Assembly (NCBI RefSeq): GCF_020905375.1
Contig: NZ_JAJJBU010000019.1
Span: 62,001-126,000 of the forward strand
DNA: 64,000 nucleotides
Direction of reading: 5' to 3'
From: Arthrobacter cryoconiti
GTDB taxonomy: Bacteria; Actinomycetota; Actinomycetes; Actinomycetales; Micrococcaceae
The notes beneath the pieces were generated by a model that was not told where the DNA came from, made no database searches, and saw only the letters and a program-made list of their open reading frames with translations. Made by a program: the position numbers and the translations under genes. Position 1 is the stretch's first letter. Each line of letters opens with the position of its first letter. Shown here in pieces: positions 1 through 8,972 of this stretch.

Positions 1-350
1 GGCTCGCGGCCGTAAGTGGTGAGCGTCCAAGTGGGATCGCCTTCCTTGATCACCCAATCCACGCCGTTTACACCAACGCAAATATCCGTGGTGGGAGTGG
101 GCGGGGTCACCCCGCATCGCAGGACAACCGTTGCGGGGTCTCCCCAAGCGGCCGTGGCCTGGCTGGAGGTGGTGCGCCGTCCGGCGTCGGCCAGTGCATC
201 GGGAAGTGCCACCATCATCGGCGCGCACGCGGGATTGTTGGAATCTTTGGCCGAAGCCACCTCAACTGTTGAGGCGCAGCCACTCACGGCAAGGACAGTG
301 ACGAGCAAAAACGGTAGGGCAGACAGTCGGGTCAAAGAGTTCGCACGCAT
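1..350 (-). CDS. DUF3515 family lipoprotein, partial (C-terminus beyond the window)
   Basis: Open from an ATG at 350 down to the left edge, 116 codons seen. The N-terminus has a basic start, a hydrophobic stretch and a lipobox ending VSGC at residues 25-28, so it should be exported and lipid-anchored. The mature part carries the pattern of DUF3515, an actinobacterial family of unknown function: an early Cys before a run of 'LPDAL', then a Cys-Gly-Val turn and a Trp-rich end. DUF3515 genes usually lie next to thiL; here an LCP gene and hutU lie between them and the orientation is reversed. Family assignment is from pattern memory. Confidence 0.75.
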   Translation of the reverse strand, partial: MRANSLTRLSALPFLLVTVLAVSGCASTVEVASAKDSNNPACAPMMVALPDALADAGRRTTSSQATAAWGDPATVVLRCGVTPPTPTTDICVGVNGVDWVIKEGDPTWTLTTYGRE

Positions 351-505
351 GCTTCAAGCCTATCCGCTCAGATCTGCCCAGGTGGACAGGGTGTGCCTCG
401 CTAGCTGCCACACCGGGTAGTCAGGCAGGTCACGGCAGCACAACGATGCAGAAAATAGCTAAGACTCTGAGGTAGAAACCAAGGTCAAGGTGAGAAGATG
501 ACGCC

Positions 506-1540
506 ATGAGTGAAGAGAAAGTCGGGCCAGCGCTCAACCAGCGGCGCAGCAAGACTCGCCGGGTCATCGTGTTGGGCGTGCTCGCCGTGTTCGTGATTGC
601 TGCTGTCGTCAGCGCGATGTTCGTCTACAACTTGGCTCATAGTTTTGACACAAAGACCCAAAAGATTAGCCAAGCCTTTCCCAATGATGCGTCCAGACCG
701 CTCAAACCCACGGACGGTCCGGCGTCCGACGCGGTCAATATTTTGATGCTGGGCAGCGATAGCAGAGGCGATTCCCTGACCTTGGCCAAGCAGGGGCTGC
801 CGTCGAACCAACGCTCGGACACCATGATCTGGATCCATATCCCGGCAGACCGAAAAAATATTTTCATGATGTCGATCATGCGTGACACCTGGGTGAACAT
901 CCCCGGATTCGGCGAAGCAAAGATCAACGCAGCGATGGCGTACGGCGGGGTCCCGTTGGTGGTGGAAACCTTAGAAGGGCTGTTCAAGTCCCGAATAGAT
1001 CACGTGGCCATCGTTGATTTTGAAGGCTTCAAAGCGATCACCGACGCTTTAGGCGGTGTCACGGTTGATGTGCCGTTGCCGTTCACTTCCTATCAAAGTG
1101 GAGTAAAATTCGCGCAGGGCCCGCAAAAGCTCAATGGGGACCGGGCCCTGGACTTTGTCCGGGAGCGGTATGCGTTTAGCGACGGTGACTACCAGCGGGT
1201 GAAGGATCAGCAAATTTTCCTCAAGGCCGTTCTGAATACTGTCCTTACACCGGCAAACTTAGCGAACCCTGCTGCCCTGACAAACTTAGTCACCGAATTT
1301 TCGCCGTTCGTCAGTGTTGACCAGGGGCTGGACTCGGTCACGGCTGGGCAGTTAGCTTTGAGCCTGCGTAATATTCGTGGTCCTGACGTGCTTTCCTTCA
1401 CGCTGCCCACACTGGGGACCGGTACCAGCGCAGACGGGCAATCGATCGTCGTGCGCGATGACGCCGCCATTGCCGCTATCGGTTCGGCGCTGTCCACGGA
1501 CTCGCTCAAGGCCTACCTGAATACTGCCGGGCTGGGGTAA
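506..1540 (+). CDS. LytR-CpsA-Psr (LCP) family protein
   Basis: LCP proteins transfer undecaprenyl-linked glycopolymers onto peptidoglycan at the outer face of the membrane. The 344-residue protein has a basic cytoplasmic head, one membrane segment at about residues 20-44, and the LCP domain from about 75. Visible hallmarks are NILMLGSDSRGD, the Arg-Ser-Asp-Thr motif, 'SIMRDTWVNIPG', 'KINAA' and, near 215, 'RALDFVRERY...GDYQRVKDQQ'. The ATG at 506 follows a purine-rich stretch and is the first start fitting the membrane anchor. The gene stands alone, divergent from the DUF3515 gene. Its exact glycopolymer substrate cannot be told. Confidence 0.9.
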   Translation: MSEEKVGPALNQRRSKTRRVIVLGVLAVFVIAAVVSAMFVYNLAHSFDTKTQKISQAFPNDASRPLKPTDGPASDAVNILMLGSDSRGDSLTLAKQGLPSNQRSDTMIWIHIPADRKNIFMMSIMRDTWVNIPGFGEAKINAAMAYGGVPLVVETLEGLFKSRIDHVAIVDFEGFKAITDALGGVTVDVPLPFTSYQSGVKFAQGPQKLNGDRALDFVRERYAFSDGDYQRVKDQQIFLKAVLNTVLTPANLANPAALTNLVTEFSPFVSVDQGLDSVTAGQLALSLRNIRGPDVLSFTLPTLGTGTSADGQSIVVRDDAAIAAIGSALSTDSLKAYLNTAGLG

Positions 1541-1718
1541 AAGCCCAGGCTGTAAGAAGATCATTCGTGCCGAGAATGGAGCCTGATCAGGAGCGCGGTC
1601 TTGTTGATGTTTTGTATGCGTGCGGCTCTCCAAAGAGACGCTTTCATTCCAGCTGGTAGGGGTCTAACGACCACCACTAGCTTCTGTCCTGCTGTCTTAG
1701 ATCACAGACACCTCGCGT

Positions 1719-1746
1719 TGGGAAGCCCTAGAATCTGCGCTTCCCA
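1719..1746. promoter_or_regulatory. Inverted repeat upstream of hutU
   Basis: Perfect 8-bp arms TGGGAAGC (1719-1726) and GCTTCCCA (1739-1746) separated by 12 bases lie about 80 bases before the hutU start, in the 283-base spacer after the LCP gene. It may be an operator or leader hairpin; no regulator is encoded nearby. The rest of the spacer shows nothing clear. Confidence 0.3.
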
Positions 1747-1823
1747 CAAGGTTTGATTGGGGTTAGGACATAATTGCCGCGCCGTCGGCCTTCGGCTTTG
1801 AAACAACAGTTTAAGGAAACATC

Positions 1824-3503
1824 ATGGCAACCATGCATGACCCCTCCCGTAGTATCCGTGCAGCCCGTGGCACGGAACTCTCCGCGAAATCCTGGCAGAC
1901 CGAAGCTCCGCTGCGCATGCTCATGAACAATTTGGACCCGGAAGTTGCTGAGCGTCCCGAGGACTTGGTGGTGTACGGCGGCACAGGACGCGCTGCGCGC
2001 TCTTGGGAAGCATATGACGCCATTGTGGCCACGCTGAAGACGCTCGAAGATGACGAAACTCTGCTGGTGCAATCGGGCAAGCCCGTGGGTGTATTCCGCA
2101 CCAACAAGTGGGCCCCGCGAGTGCTGCTGGCCAATTCCAATTTGGTGGGGGACTGGGCCACCTGGCCTGAATTCCGCAAACTCGAGGCCGAGGGATTGAT
2201 GATGTATGGGCAAATGACCGCGGGGTCATGGATCTACATCGGCACCCAGGGCATCCTGCAGGGAACCTTTGAGACCTTTGCTGCCATCGCTGAAAAGCGC
2301 TTCGGCGGGACGCTGGCCGGAACACTCACCCTGACGGCTGGCTGCGGGGGCATGGGCGGTGCCCAGCCTCTAGCTGTCACCTTGAACGGCGGTGCATGCC
2401 TGATTGTGGATGTCAGTGCAGAGCGCCTGGAACGCCGCGTCGGAAAGCGCTACCTGGATGAGCTGGCCCCTTCCTTGGATGCAGCCCTTGAGCGCGTTCT
2501 AGCGGCTAAAACTTCGAAGAAGCCTCTTTCCGTCGGTGTTGTTGGCAATGCAGCAGAGCTGTTCCCGGCGATTCTGGCCCGCCACCAAGCCGGCGAGTTC
2601 ACCGTGGACATCGTCACTGACCAGACCAGCGCGCACGATCCCCTCTCCTACCTCCCCACCGAATACACGCTGGAAGAGTGGGCCCCCGAATCCGAATCAG
2701 ATCCGGAAGGGTTCACCAAGAAGTCCCAAAACGCAATGGCACGCCACGTGCAAGCGATGGTCGAATTTCAGGACGCTGGCGCCGAGGTCTTTGACTACGG
2801 CAACTCCATCCGGGATGAGGCTCGCAAGGGTGGTTATAACCGGGCCTTTGATTTCCCCGGCTTCGTCCCGGCCTACATCCGCCCGCTCTTCTGCGAAGGG
2901 ATGGGGCCGTTCCGCTGGGTTGCCCTCTCCGGGGACCCTGAGGATATTCGTGTGACGGATGAAGCTTTGAAGGAGCTCTTTCCCAAGGACGCGCATCTGC
3001 ACCGCTGGCTTAACGCAGCAGCGGAGCACGTTGAATTTGAGGGCCTGCCAGCGCGCATCTGCTGGCTAGGCTATGGGGATCGGGCAAAGGCCGGTGTCAT
3101 GTTCAACCAGCTTGTAGCGGACGGGAAGGTCTCCGCGCCCATCGTGATTGGCCGCGACCACCTGGACTCCGGTTCCGTAGCGTCCCCGTACCGGGAAACT
3201 GAGGCCATGAAGGACGGCTCCGACGCAATTGCTGACTGGCCCCTGCTCAACGCCATGCTAAACACGGCCTCCGGTGCCACCTGGGTCTCCATTCACCACG
3301 GCGGTGGTGTGGGAATCGGCCGATCCATCCACGCAGGCCAGGTTTCCGTGGCCGATGGCACGCCCTTGGCCGCAGAGAAGCTTGAACGGCTGCTGACCAA
3401 TGATCCCGGCACCGGCGTCATCCGCCACGCCGACGCCGGTTACGAGCGTGCCATCGAGGTGGCAGCCGAGCGCGGTGTCCGGATACCTATGAATGAGCAG
3501 TGA
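1824..3503 (+). CDS. hutU: Urocanate hydratase
   Basis: Converts urocanate to 4-imidazolone-5-propionate, the second step of histidine degradation, in the cytosol with tightly bound NAD. The 559-residue product matches the usual urocanase length and carries family hallmarks throughout: '[18 protein letters not shown]' near 45, '[19 protein letters not shown]', '[18 protein letters not shown]', the glycine-rich '[12 protein letters not shown]' near 175, and '[17 protein letters not shown]' near 500. The ATG at 1824 follows an AAGGA ribosome site. No hutH, hutI or hut regulator lies within the window, so this copy is separated from the rest of the pathway. Confidence 0.97.
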   Translation: MATMHDPSRSIRAARGTELSAKSWQTEAPLRMLMNNLDPEVAERPEDLVVYGGTGRAARSWEAYDAIVATLKTLEDDETLLVQSGKPVGVFRTNKWAPRVLLANSNLVGDWATWPEFRKLEAEGLMMYGQMTAGSWIYIGTQGILQGTFETFAAIAEKRFGGTLAGTLTLTAGCGGMGGAQPLAVTLNGGACLIVDVSAERLERRVGKRYLDELAPSLDAALERVLAAKTSKKPLSVGVVGNAAELFPAILARHQAGEFTVDIVTDQTSAHDPLSYLPTEYTLEEWAPESESDPEGFTKKSQNAMARHVQAMVEFQDAGAEVFDYGNSIRDEARKGGYNRAFDFPGFVPAYIRPLFCEGMGPFRWVALSGDPEDIRVTDEALKELFPKDAHLHRWLNAAAEHVEFEGLPARICWLGYGDRAKAGVMFNQLVADGKVSAPIVIGRDHLDSGSVASPYRETEAMKDGSDAIADWPLLNAMLNTASGATWVSIHHGGGVGIGRSIHAGQVSVADGTPLAAEKLERLLTNDPGTGVIRHADAGYERAIEVAAERGVRIPMNEQ

Positions 3504-3518
3504 CCGCTTCAGCTGATG

Positions 3519-3570
3519 CGTCACAGCACGGAAGTCGCCTCCAAGGCGGAGCCGGCTGTGTGCTGTGACG
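3519..3570 (+). terminator. Stem-loop after hutU
   Basis: Perfect 11-bp arms CGTCACAGCAC (3519-3529) and GTGCTGTGACG (3560-3570), with a smaller GCCTCC/GGCGG hairpin in the loop, followed by T-rich TGTTCTTGT. Placed 15 bases after the hutU stop, it is a plausible terminator, though the T-run is weak. Confidence 0.5.
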
Positions 3571-3627
3571 TGTTCTTGTCCCCTGCGGCGCAGAACCCAG
3601 CGCGAGTTTGACGCGTCTTGGCTACTG

Positions 3628-3654
3628 GCGCAAGACTCGGCGTGAGTTTGACGC
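3628..3654. repeat. Dispersed palindromic repeat, copy 1
   Basis: GCGCAAGACTC, a short centre, then GAGTTTGACGC: an imperfect palindrome of about 27 bases. A related half-copy (GCGAGTTTGACGC) lies just upstream at 3602-3614. Similar palindromes occur at 12657 and 58377, each in an intergenic space. Confidence 0.5.
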
Positions 3655-3680
3655 CTGCCGCGAGTGGACGGCGTCGTACT

Positions 3681-3930
3681 CTAGCGTCGCCAGAAATAGG
3701 GGACGGCGGAGGAGACTTTCACCAGGCCGGAACGTTCCAGAATGGGGCGGGAAAACTCGGAAGAATCACTGTGGACCAGCGTTTTCCCCTGTGCCAGGGC
3801 CGATCGGGCTCTGGCGGCGGTCAGTGCCCGGAAGATGCCGCGGCCGCGCGCCATGGATCGCGCGTGAGCGACGCGACGGGCCAAATGAGGGCACGGCCGA
3901 CGGCGAGTAGGCAGTTCTCGCCGACGCCGA
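3681..3930 (-). pseudogene. Remnant of a GNAT acetyltransferase (C-terminal part)
   Basis: On the minus strand a frame ending at 3681 reads like the last 54 residues of a GNAT acetyltransferase: 'GIFRALTAARARSALAQG', 'DSSEFSRPILERSGL' and a final 'PYFWRR', the usual end of the acetyl-CoA-binding region in one actinobacterial subgroup. Upstream of this the frame turns into an Arg-rich low-complexity run over a GCCGAC microrepeat (about 3917-3950), and no frame supplies the N-terminal two thirds. I read it as a truncated, decayed gene. The 560-base gap 3504-4062 otherwise holds only the terminator and repeat listed. Confidence 0.55.
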
Positions 3931-4062
3931 CGGCGACGCCGACGGTGGAAGCCGCAGCCGCAACCGCAGTGGCGTGTGGTGGCCCCGATCTTGCGCCGTG
4001 TACCCGCCTGCGTCATCTGAGGAGGGTTAAGGAATGTCAGTCCCAACCATTACGGTTAAAGA

Positions 4063-5079
4063 ATGACGTTGACAGTTGACCAGCTTTCCGAATCAGGGCT
4101 TCTAGCGCGCATCTTCCCGCGCCTGAACGCTGGCTCATCCACGCTGCTGGGACCTGGCGACGACTGTGCCATCATCGCCGCCCCGGACGGACGCACCGTC
4201 ATCTCCATCGACACTCAGGTCCAGGACAAGGACTTCCGTCTGATCTGGCCCAACGGGTACGCCACAACGGGCTTTGACGTGGGATGGAAGGCCGCCGCGC
4301 AAAACCTTTCCGACATCAATGCCATGGGTGCATACGGCACGGCCATGGTAGTCAGCCTCACTTTGCCGGGGACCACGCCGGTGTGCTGGGTCGAGGCGTT
4401 GGCTGACGGCTTGAGCGCGGCGATCGTCGCGTTGGGAGCCCAAGAGTGTTCAGTAGCGGGGGGAGATCTCTCCGGCGGATCCGAACTGGTGGTCACCGTG
4501 GCTGTCACCGGATCTCTCCAAGGCCGCGAACCCGTCCTGCGTAGCGGGGCGCAGCCGGGGGATCAACTAGCTGTCTGCGGCAACTTGGGGGTGGCCGCAG
4601 CTGGATGGGCCCTGCAGGAAAGCCTCTTAGCACCTGAAAAGTACTCCCCTTCCCTCCAAGAAGCTGCGGACCTCTTCAACCGGCCAAGGCCGCCATTGGA
4701 AGCTGGACCCGCCGCTGCAAATGCTGGAGCAACCTCCATGATGGATATTTCTGATGGTCTGCTCCGCGATTCCGGTCGGTTGGCCGCGGCCAGCGGCACC
4801 CGCCTGGACCTGGACGGCGTCGTACTGCAAAAGTATGCGCAAAAACTGACTGAATGTGCCCAAGCTTTGGCGGCCGACCCGCTGAAATGGGTACTCACAG
4901 GAGGGGAAGACCACGGGCTCTTGTCCACATTCCCACCCTCTGCTGCACTGCCTGCCGGGTTCATTAGGATAGGCTCGGTACTGTCCGAGGACGCCAATCA
5001 ACCGGCGGTGACCTTGGGCGGACGGAACTTTCGAAGCGCCGTAGATGGCGCTGTGGGATGGGATCATTTTGCAGTCTAA
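4063..5079 (+). CDS. thiL: Thiamine-monophosphate kinase
   Basis: Phosphorylates thiamine monophosphate with ATP to thiamine diphosphate, the last step of cofactor synthesis, in the cytosol. The 338-residue protein has the AIR-synthase/ThiL fold landmarks: 'GPGDDCAII' near 31, 'SIDTQVQDKDFR', 'AAQNLSDINAMGA', 'AGGDLSGG', 'MMDISDGLLRDSGRLA' and 'LTGGEDHGLL'. An ATG 29 bases upstream closes after ten codons, so 4063 is the first usable ATG; its ribosome site is weak. The gene overlaps the next by 35 bases, suggesting translational coupling. Confidence 0.95.
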   Translation: MTLTVDQLSESGLLARIFPRLNAGSSTLLGPGDDCAIIAAPDGRTVISIDTQVQDKDFRLIWPNGYATTGFDVGWKAAAQNLSDINAMGAYGTAMVVSLTLPGTTPVCWVEALADGLSAAIVALGAQECSVAGGDLSGGSELVVTVAVTGSLQGREPVLRSGAQPGDQLAVCGNLGVAAAGWALQESLLAPEKYSPSLQEAADLFNRPRPPLEAGPAAANAGATSMMDISDGLLRDSGRLAAASGTRLDLDGVVLQKYAQKLTECAQALAADPLKWVLTGGEDHGLLSTFPPSAALPAGFIRIGSVLSEDANQPAVTLGGRNFRSAVDGAVGWDHFAV

Positions 5080-6058
5080 GATAACCGCCACTGCACCCGT
5101 CATTCGCCGATGGCTGGCTATGGCCGAACAAACACTGGCCAACCACAGCGACAGGCTCAACGCCATCAACATCTACCCGGTGGCAGATGCTGACACCGGA
5201 ACCAACCTTTACCTGACGGTGCGCTCAGCCTCGCAGGCGCTGCTCCACTTGCCGCCCGCAGACGTTGGAACCACTCTGGCGTCCGCAGGGCGGGCAGCCA
5301 TGGAGTCCGCGCGGGGCAACTCCGGCACCCTGTTTTCGGTCTTCCTCGCTGCCATGGCCGAGCCCCTTGCCGGCCAACCGCGCTTCAACGGTCCGCTGCT
5401 GGCAGCCGCCCTGCACCGTGCTCAACTACGCTCTTGGACTGCGCTGAGCGAGCCGATGCCGGGCACCATTCTTTCGGTCTTGGAGGCAGCTGCCCGCGGC
5501 GCTGCCGAGGTGGAATCAACTCTGGGCGGTGACGATTCCAACCATGCGCTTGCCCTCACCCTCGATGGAGCAGTGGCCGCTGCGCGGACTGCCGTGGTCC
5601 TTACTGAGTCGCAGCTCGGCGTTCTCACCGAGGCAAAAGTGGTGGACGCTGGTGGAGTGGGGCTGCTGCTGATTTTGGACTGCCTGCGCTCGGTGGTTCT
5701 GGGAGAGCCTCTTCAAGAAGACCTCCTCGACGGGCTGTCCGGCTATAAAGTCCAAGACCCCAACATCGCCTTGACCATGCCCGAACAAGCCGGTGTGGAA
5801 GTCATGTGTACCGTCAACTTGTCACCGCTCGCCGCAGCAGGGTTGCGTATGCAGCTGGATGAGCTTGGCGATTCAGTCATCATGAGCGCCGTGTCCGAAG
5901 AGGCGGACGACGCCGGATCCTACCCTTGGCGGGTCCATGTCCATGTGCCGTCCCCGGCCATCGCGCTGGATGCCATTCAGGCCGTGGGTGATCCAAACAA
6001 TGTCAGCATCTCGGCTTTGAGCCCCAACGCCACCGAAGATGCCCATGACCTCCTCTGA
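5045..6058 (+). CDS. DAK2 (DhaL-like) domain protein
   Basis: The 337-residue protein opens with the DAK2 domain: 'INIYPVADADTGTNLYLT' supplies the Asp residues that bind Mg-ADP in dihydroxyacetone kinase L subunits, followed by 'SARGNSGTLFSVFL' and 'VDAGGVGLLLILDCL'. The C-terminal third resembles the second domain of the YloV/FakA group, whose best known member is the fatty-acid kinase ATP-binding subunit, but it is shorter than the usual 500-550 residues. It sits between thiL and recG, overlapping both (35 and 20 bases), a frequent actinobacterial order. Alternative starts exist at 5069 (TTG) and 5120. Substrate unknown; a FakA-like role is inference. Confidence 0.8.
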   Translation: MALWDGIILQSKITATAPVIRRWLAMAEQTLANHSDRLNAINIYPVADADTGTNLYLTVRSASQALLHLPPADVGTTLASAGRAAMESARGNSGTLFSVFLAAMAEPLAGQPRFNGPLLAAALHRAQLRSWTALSEPMPGTILSVLEAAARGAAEVESTLGGDDSNHALALTLDGAVAAARTAVVLTESQLGVLTEAKVVDAGGVGLLLILDCLRSVVLGEPLQEDLLDGLSGYKVQDPNIALTMPEQAGVEVMCTVNLSPLAAAGLRMQLDELGDSVIMSAVSEEADDAGSYPWRVHVHVPSPAIALDAIQAVGDPNNVSISALSPNATEDAHDLL

Positions 6059-8363
6059 CGGTTTTATGGAATACGACGGCGGACTCCACGCCAGCGATCC
6101 CGGCGGAGTCCCGGCCAGCGATCCCGGCGGAGTGCCGGAGCAGCTGCAACCCCCACAGACCAAGGCAGCTGCCGATCTGGCCCTTGAGCTCTCCCGATTA
6201 GTAGGCGCGGCCTCCGCGACGTCCGTGCAGAAAAACCTGGACATCACCACGGTGGGAGAAATGCTCCACCAGTTTCCGCGGCGCTACCTGGCCCGTGGGG
6301 AACTGACACAGTTGGACGAGCTTCCGTTAGAGGAAGAAGTCACTATTTTGGCCCGGGTGGTGGGCTTATCCACGCGGTATATGCAAAAGCGCAAGGGCAC
6401 TATCAGCGACGTGGTCATTACTGACAACACCGGAAGGCCTTCTCCACTAAAAATTAGTTTCTTCAACGGCTATAAAGCAAAGAAGGAACTTACCCCCGGC
6501 GTCTTGGCCTTGTTTTCCGGTCGCGTGAGTCTGTACGGGCGCAGCAAGTCACTGACCAACCCCGATTACGTTCTCCTCCCGGATGACTCCCTAGCGGAAC
6601 ACGAAGCAGAACTCCAGGCGGTCATGCCGGTGCCGGTTTATCCAGCCACGGCGAAGTTTCCGAGCTGGAAGACGGAGAACGTCATCAAAGCGTTGTTGCC
6701 AGCATTGGATTTGCGGAAAATTGCGGACCCAGTCCCAGCCCAGTACGCGGCCCGTGAGAAGCTCATGCCGCTGTGGGAGGCCTACGAACAAATTCATGTG
6801 CCCGCCTCAATGGAGGATTGGCCGCGGGCGCAAAAGCGCTTCCGCTATCAAGAAGCCTTGGCGTTGCAGACAGCGTTGGCCCAAAAGCGTAGCGGCACCA
6901 AGGCGCAGCAGGCCATTGGACGCGCCCCTACCACCGGCGCTTTGCTGGAAGCCTTTGACGCCAAGCTGCCTTACACGCTCACCTCCGGACAGCAGGAAAT
7001 AGGAGAGCTACTGTCCAAGGAAATCTCCGCAGAGCACCCCATGCAGCGACTGTTGCAAGGAGAAGTGGGCTCTGGCAAGACGGTGGTTGCGTTGCGTGCC
7101 ATGCTGCAAGTGGTCGACGCCGGAGGTCAAGCCGCGTTTTTGGCTCCCACCGAGGTACTTGCCGCCCAGCACTTGCACTCCATCTCGGCACTTCTTGGTG
7201 TGCTCGGGGAAGGGCGTCTGCTCGGCGGGCCACAAGCCACGAACATCACTCTGCTCACCGGCTCCATGCCCGCCGTGGCTCGCCGGAAGGCGCTCCTGGC
7301 TGCGGCGTCCGGCGAAGCCGGAATCGTGATCGGCACCCATGCGTTGCTCTCCGAAAACGTGCAATTTGCTGACTTGGGGTTGATCGTGGTGGATGAACAG
7401 CACCGCTTTGGTGTGGAACAACGCGATGCCCTGCGCGCCAAAGCGGTGAAGCCGCCACACCTGCTGGTCATGACCGCCACGCCCATTCCCCGCACAGTGG
7501 CGATGACCGTCTTTGGTGATCTTGAAGTCTCCGAACTGACGCAACTGCCCGCTGGCCGGGCACCCATCATCACCCACGTGGCTCCGCTGGCCGAGCACCC
7601 GATGTGGGAATCACGCGTCTGGGCCCGGTCCCGCGAAGAGATCGATGCCGGGCACCAAGTGTACGTAGTGTGCCCCAAAATCGGTGACGGCGCCGATGAC
7701 GGCGCCGAGCTTCTTGAAAGTGGCGATCTTCTTGAGAGCGGAGACCGGCCCCGGGCGGGCGTGCTGGAAGTGGTGGAGTATCTACGGTCTCTGCCAGCGC
7801 TGTCTGGTAAACGGATTGAAGTGTTGCACGGGCGCCTGGATTCGGTCGATAAACAAGGAACCATGGCAGAATTTGCTGCCGGTGCCATTGACGTTCTTGT
7901 CGCGACAACAGTCATTGAGGTCGGCGTTGACGTGCACAATGCCACGCTCATGATCATCCTGGACGCGGACCGCTTCGGGATGTCCCAACTGCATCAGCTT
8001 CGAGGACGTGTGGGCCGTGGTGGACACGCGGGGACCTGCCTGCTCGTGACTAGTTTGGAGCGGGGACATCCAAGCCGGAAGCGACTTGAAGCTGTTGCCG
8101 AGACCAATGACGGATTCTTGTTGGCGCGCGAGGATCTAAACCTCCGTCGTGAAGGCGATATCCTCGGTGCCAAACAGTCCGGAGGAAGATCCGGGCTGCG
8201 CATGTTGAGTGTTCTGCGGGATGAGAAACTCATTGAGCGGGCGCGAGCGGACGCTGTGGAAATAGTGTCCGGGGACCCCACCTTGAAAGAGCACCCAGCC
8301 CTAAAACTTGAAATTGATACGTTTGTGACAGAAAAGAATGAGGCCTTCCTTGAACGTGGTTAG
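6039..8363 (+). CDS. recG: ATP-dependent DNA helicase RecG
   Basis: Branch-migration helicase that remodels stalled forks and Holliday junctions. The 774-residue protein has the N-terminal wedge/OB region (about 90-250), Walker A 'GEVGSGKTVVALRAM' near 342, the DEQH box 'VVDEQHRFGVEQRDAL' near 450, and motif VI 'QLRGRVGRGGHAG' near 655. Two small in-frame repeats are unusual: an 8-residue duplication (ASDPGGVP twice, 6090-6133) in the N-terminal extension and LLESGD twice near residues 558-569. Overlap of 20 bases with the DAK2 gene argues for one transcript. The true start could lie a little downstream of 6039. Confidence 0.96.
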   Translation: MPMTSSDGFMEYDGGLHASDPGGVPASDPGGVPEQLQPPQTKAAADLALELSRLVGAASATSVQKNLDITTVGEMLHQFPRRYLARGELTQLDELPLEEEVTILARVVGLSTRYMQKRKGTISDVVITDNTGRPSPLKISFFNGYKAKKELTPGVLALFSGRVSLYGRSKSLTNPDYVLLPDDSLAEHEAELQAVMPVPVYPATAKFPSWKTENVIKALLPALDLRKIADPVPAQYAAREKLMPLWEAYEQIHVPASMEDWPRAQKRFRYQEALALQTALAQKRSGTKAQQAIGRAPTTGALLEAFDAKLPYTLTSGQQEIGELLSKEISAEHPMQRLLQGEVGSGKTVVALRAMLQVVDAGGQAAFLAPTEVLAAQHLHSISALLGVLGEGRLLGGPQATNITLLTGSMPAVARRKALLAAASGEAGIVIGTHALLSENVQFADLGLIVVDEQHRFGVEQRDALRAKAVKPPHLLVMTATPIPRTVAMTVFGDLEVSELTQLPAGRAPIITHVAPLAEHPMWESRVWARSREEIDAGHQVYVVCPKIGDGADDGAELLESGDLLESGDRPRAGVLEVVEYLRSLPALSGKRIEVLHGRLDSVDKQGTMAEFAAGAIDVLVATTVIEVGVDVHNATLMIILDADRFGMSQLHQLRGRVGRGGHAGTCLLVTSLERGHPSRKRLEAVAETNDGFLLAREDLNLRREGDILGAKQSGGRSGLRMLSVLRDEKLIERARADAVEIVSGDPTLKEHPALKLEIDTFVTEKNEAFLERG

Positions 8364-8390
8364 AAAATTCCCCCACACAGCGGTGCTGCT

Positions 8391-8969
8391 GTGAGCCGGA
8401 TAGTGGCCGGGATAGCGGGGGGAACAGTACTGGTTTCCGTTGCCGGTGATGGGACCCGCCCCACCACGGACAGAGTCAAAGAGGCATTGTTTTCGCGCTT
8501 GGAATCCATGAATATGCTCGATGATGTGCGTGTGCTTGATCTCTATGCAGGATCCGGGTCATTGGGCGTGGAGAGTGCTAGCCGAGGGGCCAAATCAGTG
8601 CAGCTGGTGGAGTCTGATGAGAAGGCCGCAGCAGTCTGCCAGCGCAACGCTGAGCTCATCAACAAAGTGCTTGGCTCCAAGAAAGTCACGGTTCAGCGCT
8701 CCCGCGTGGAGACCTTTCTTATGCGCGTGGCGGAGGCTGGGGTAGAAGAGTGGGACCTGGTATTCATGGACCCGCCGTACCCATTGGGCGAAGCCGAGCT
8801 CAGCGCCGTACTGGATCTACTGGGTCCACGGCTGAGCTCTTATGCCATCGTGGTGGTGGAGCGTTCGGCCCGCACACCAGAGCCTAGCTGGCCGGCGTCG
8901 TTGGAATTGTTGGCTGAACGCAAATATGGTGAAACCCGGCTCTGGTTTGCAGAGCCGAGTGCCGTCTAG
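8391..8969 (+). CDS. rsmD: 16S rRNA (guanine966-N2)-methyltransferase
   Basis: Methylates G966 of 16S rRNA using S-adenosylmethionine during 30S assembly. The 192-residue length is standard. The protein starts 'MSRIVAG' as in the family, with 'TRPTTDRVKEALFS' near 23, the SAM-binding 'VLDLYAGSGSLGVESASRGA' near 47 and the catalytic DPPY at about 126-129. It uses a GTG start, 27 bases after recG, and is probably co-transcribed with it. coaD, usually the direct neighbour of rsmD, lies 3 kb further on, separated by a leftward three-gene set. Confidence 0.95.
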   Translation: MSRIVAGIAGGTVLVSVAGDGTRPTTDRVKEALFSRLESMNMLDDVRVLDLYAGSGSLGVESASRGAKSVQLVESDEKAAAVCQRNAELINKVLGSKKVTVQRSRVETFLMRVAEAGVEEWDLVFMDPPYPLGEAELSAVLDLLGPRLSSYAIVVVERSARTPEPSWPASLELLAERKYGETRLWFAEPSAV

Positions 8970-8972
8970 GCC

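Noticed and set aside
3917-3960. GCCGAC/CGACGC short repeats as a CRISPR array
   Set aside because: Units are about six bases with no spacers; simple GC-rich microrepeat.
3504-4062. TPP riboswitch or plus-strand gene before thiL
   Set aside because: No THI-box-like sequence was recognised, and the plus-strand frames there are Arg/Gly-rich without motifs; thiL is also not usually riboswitch-controlled.
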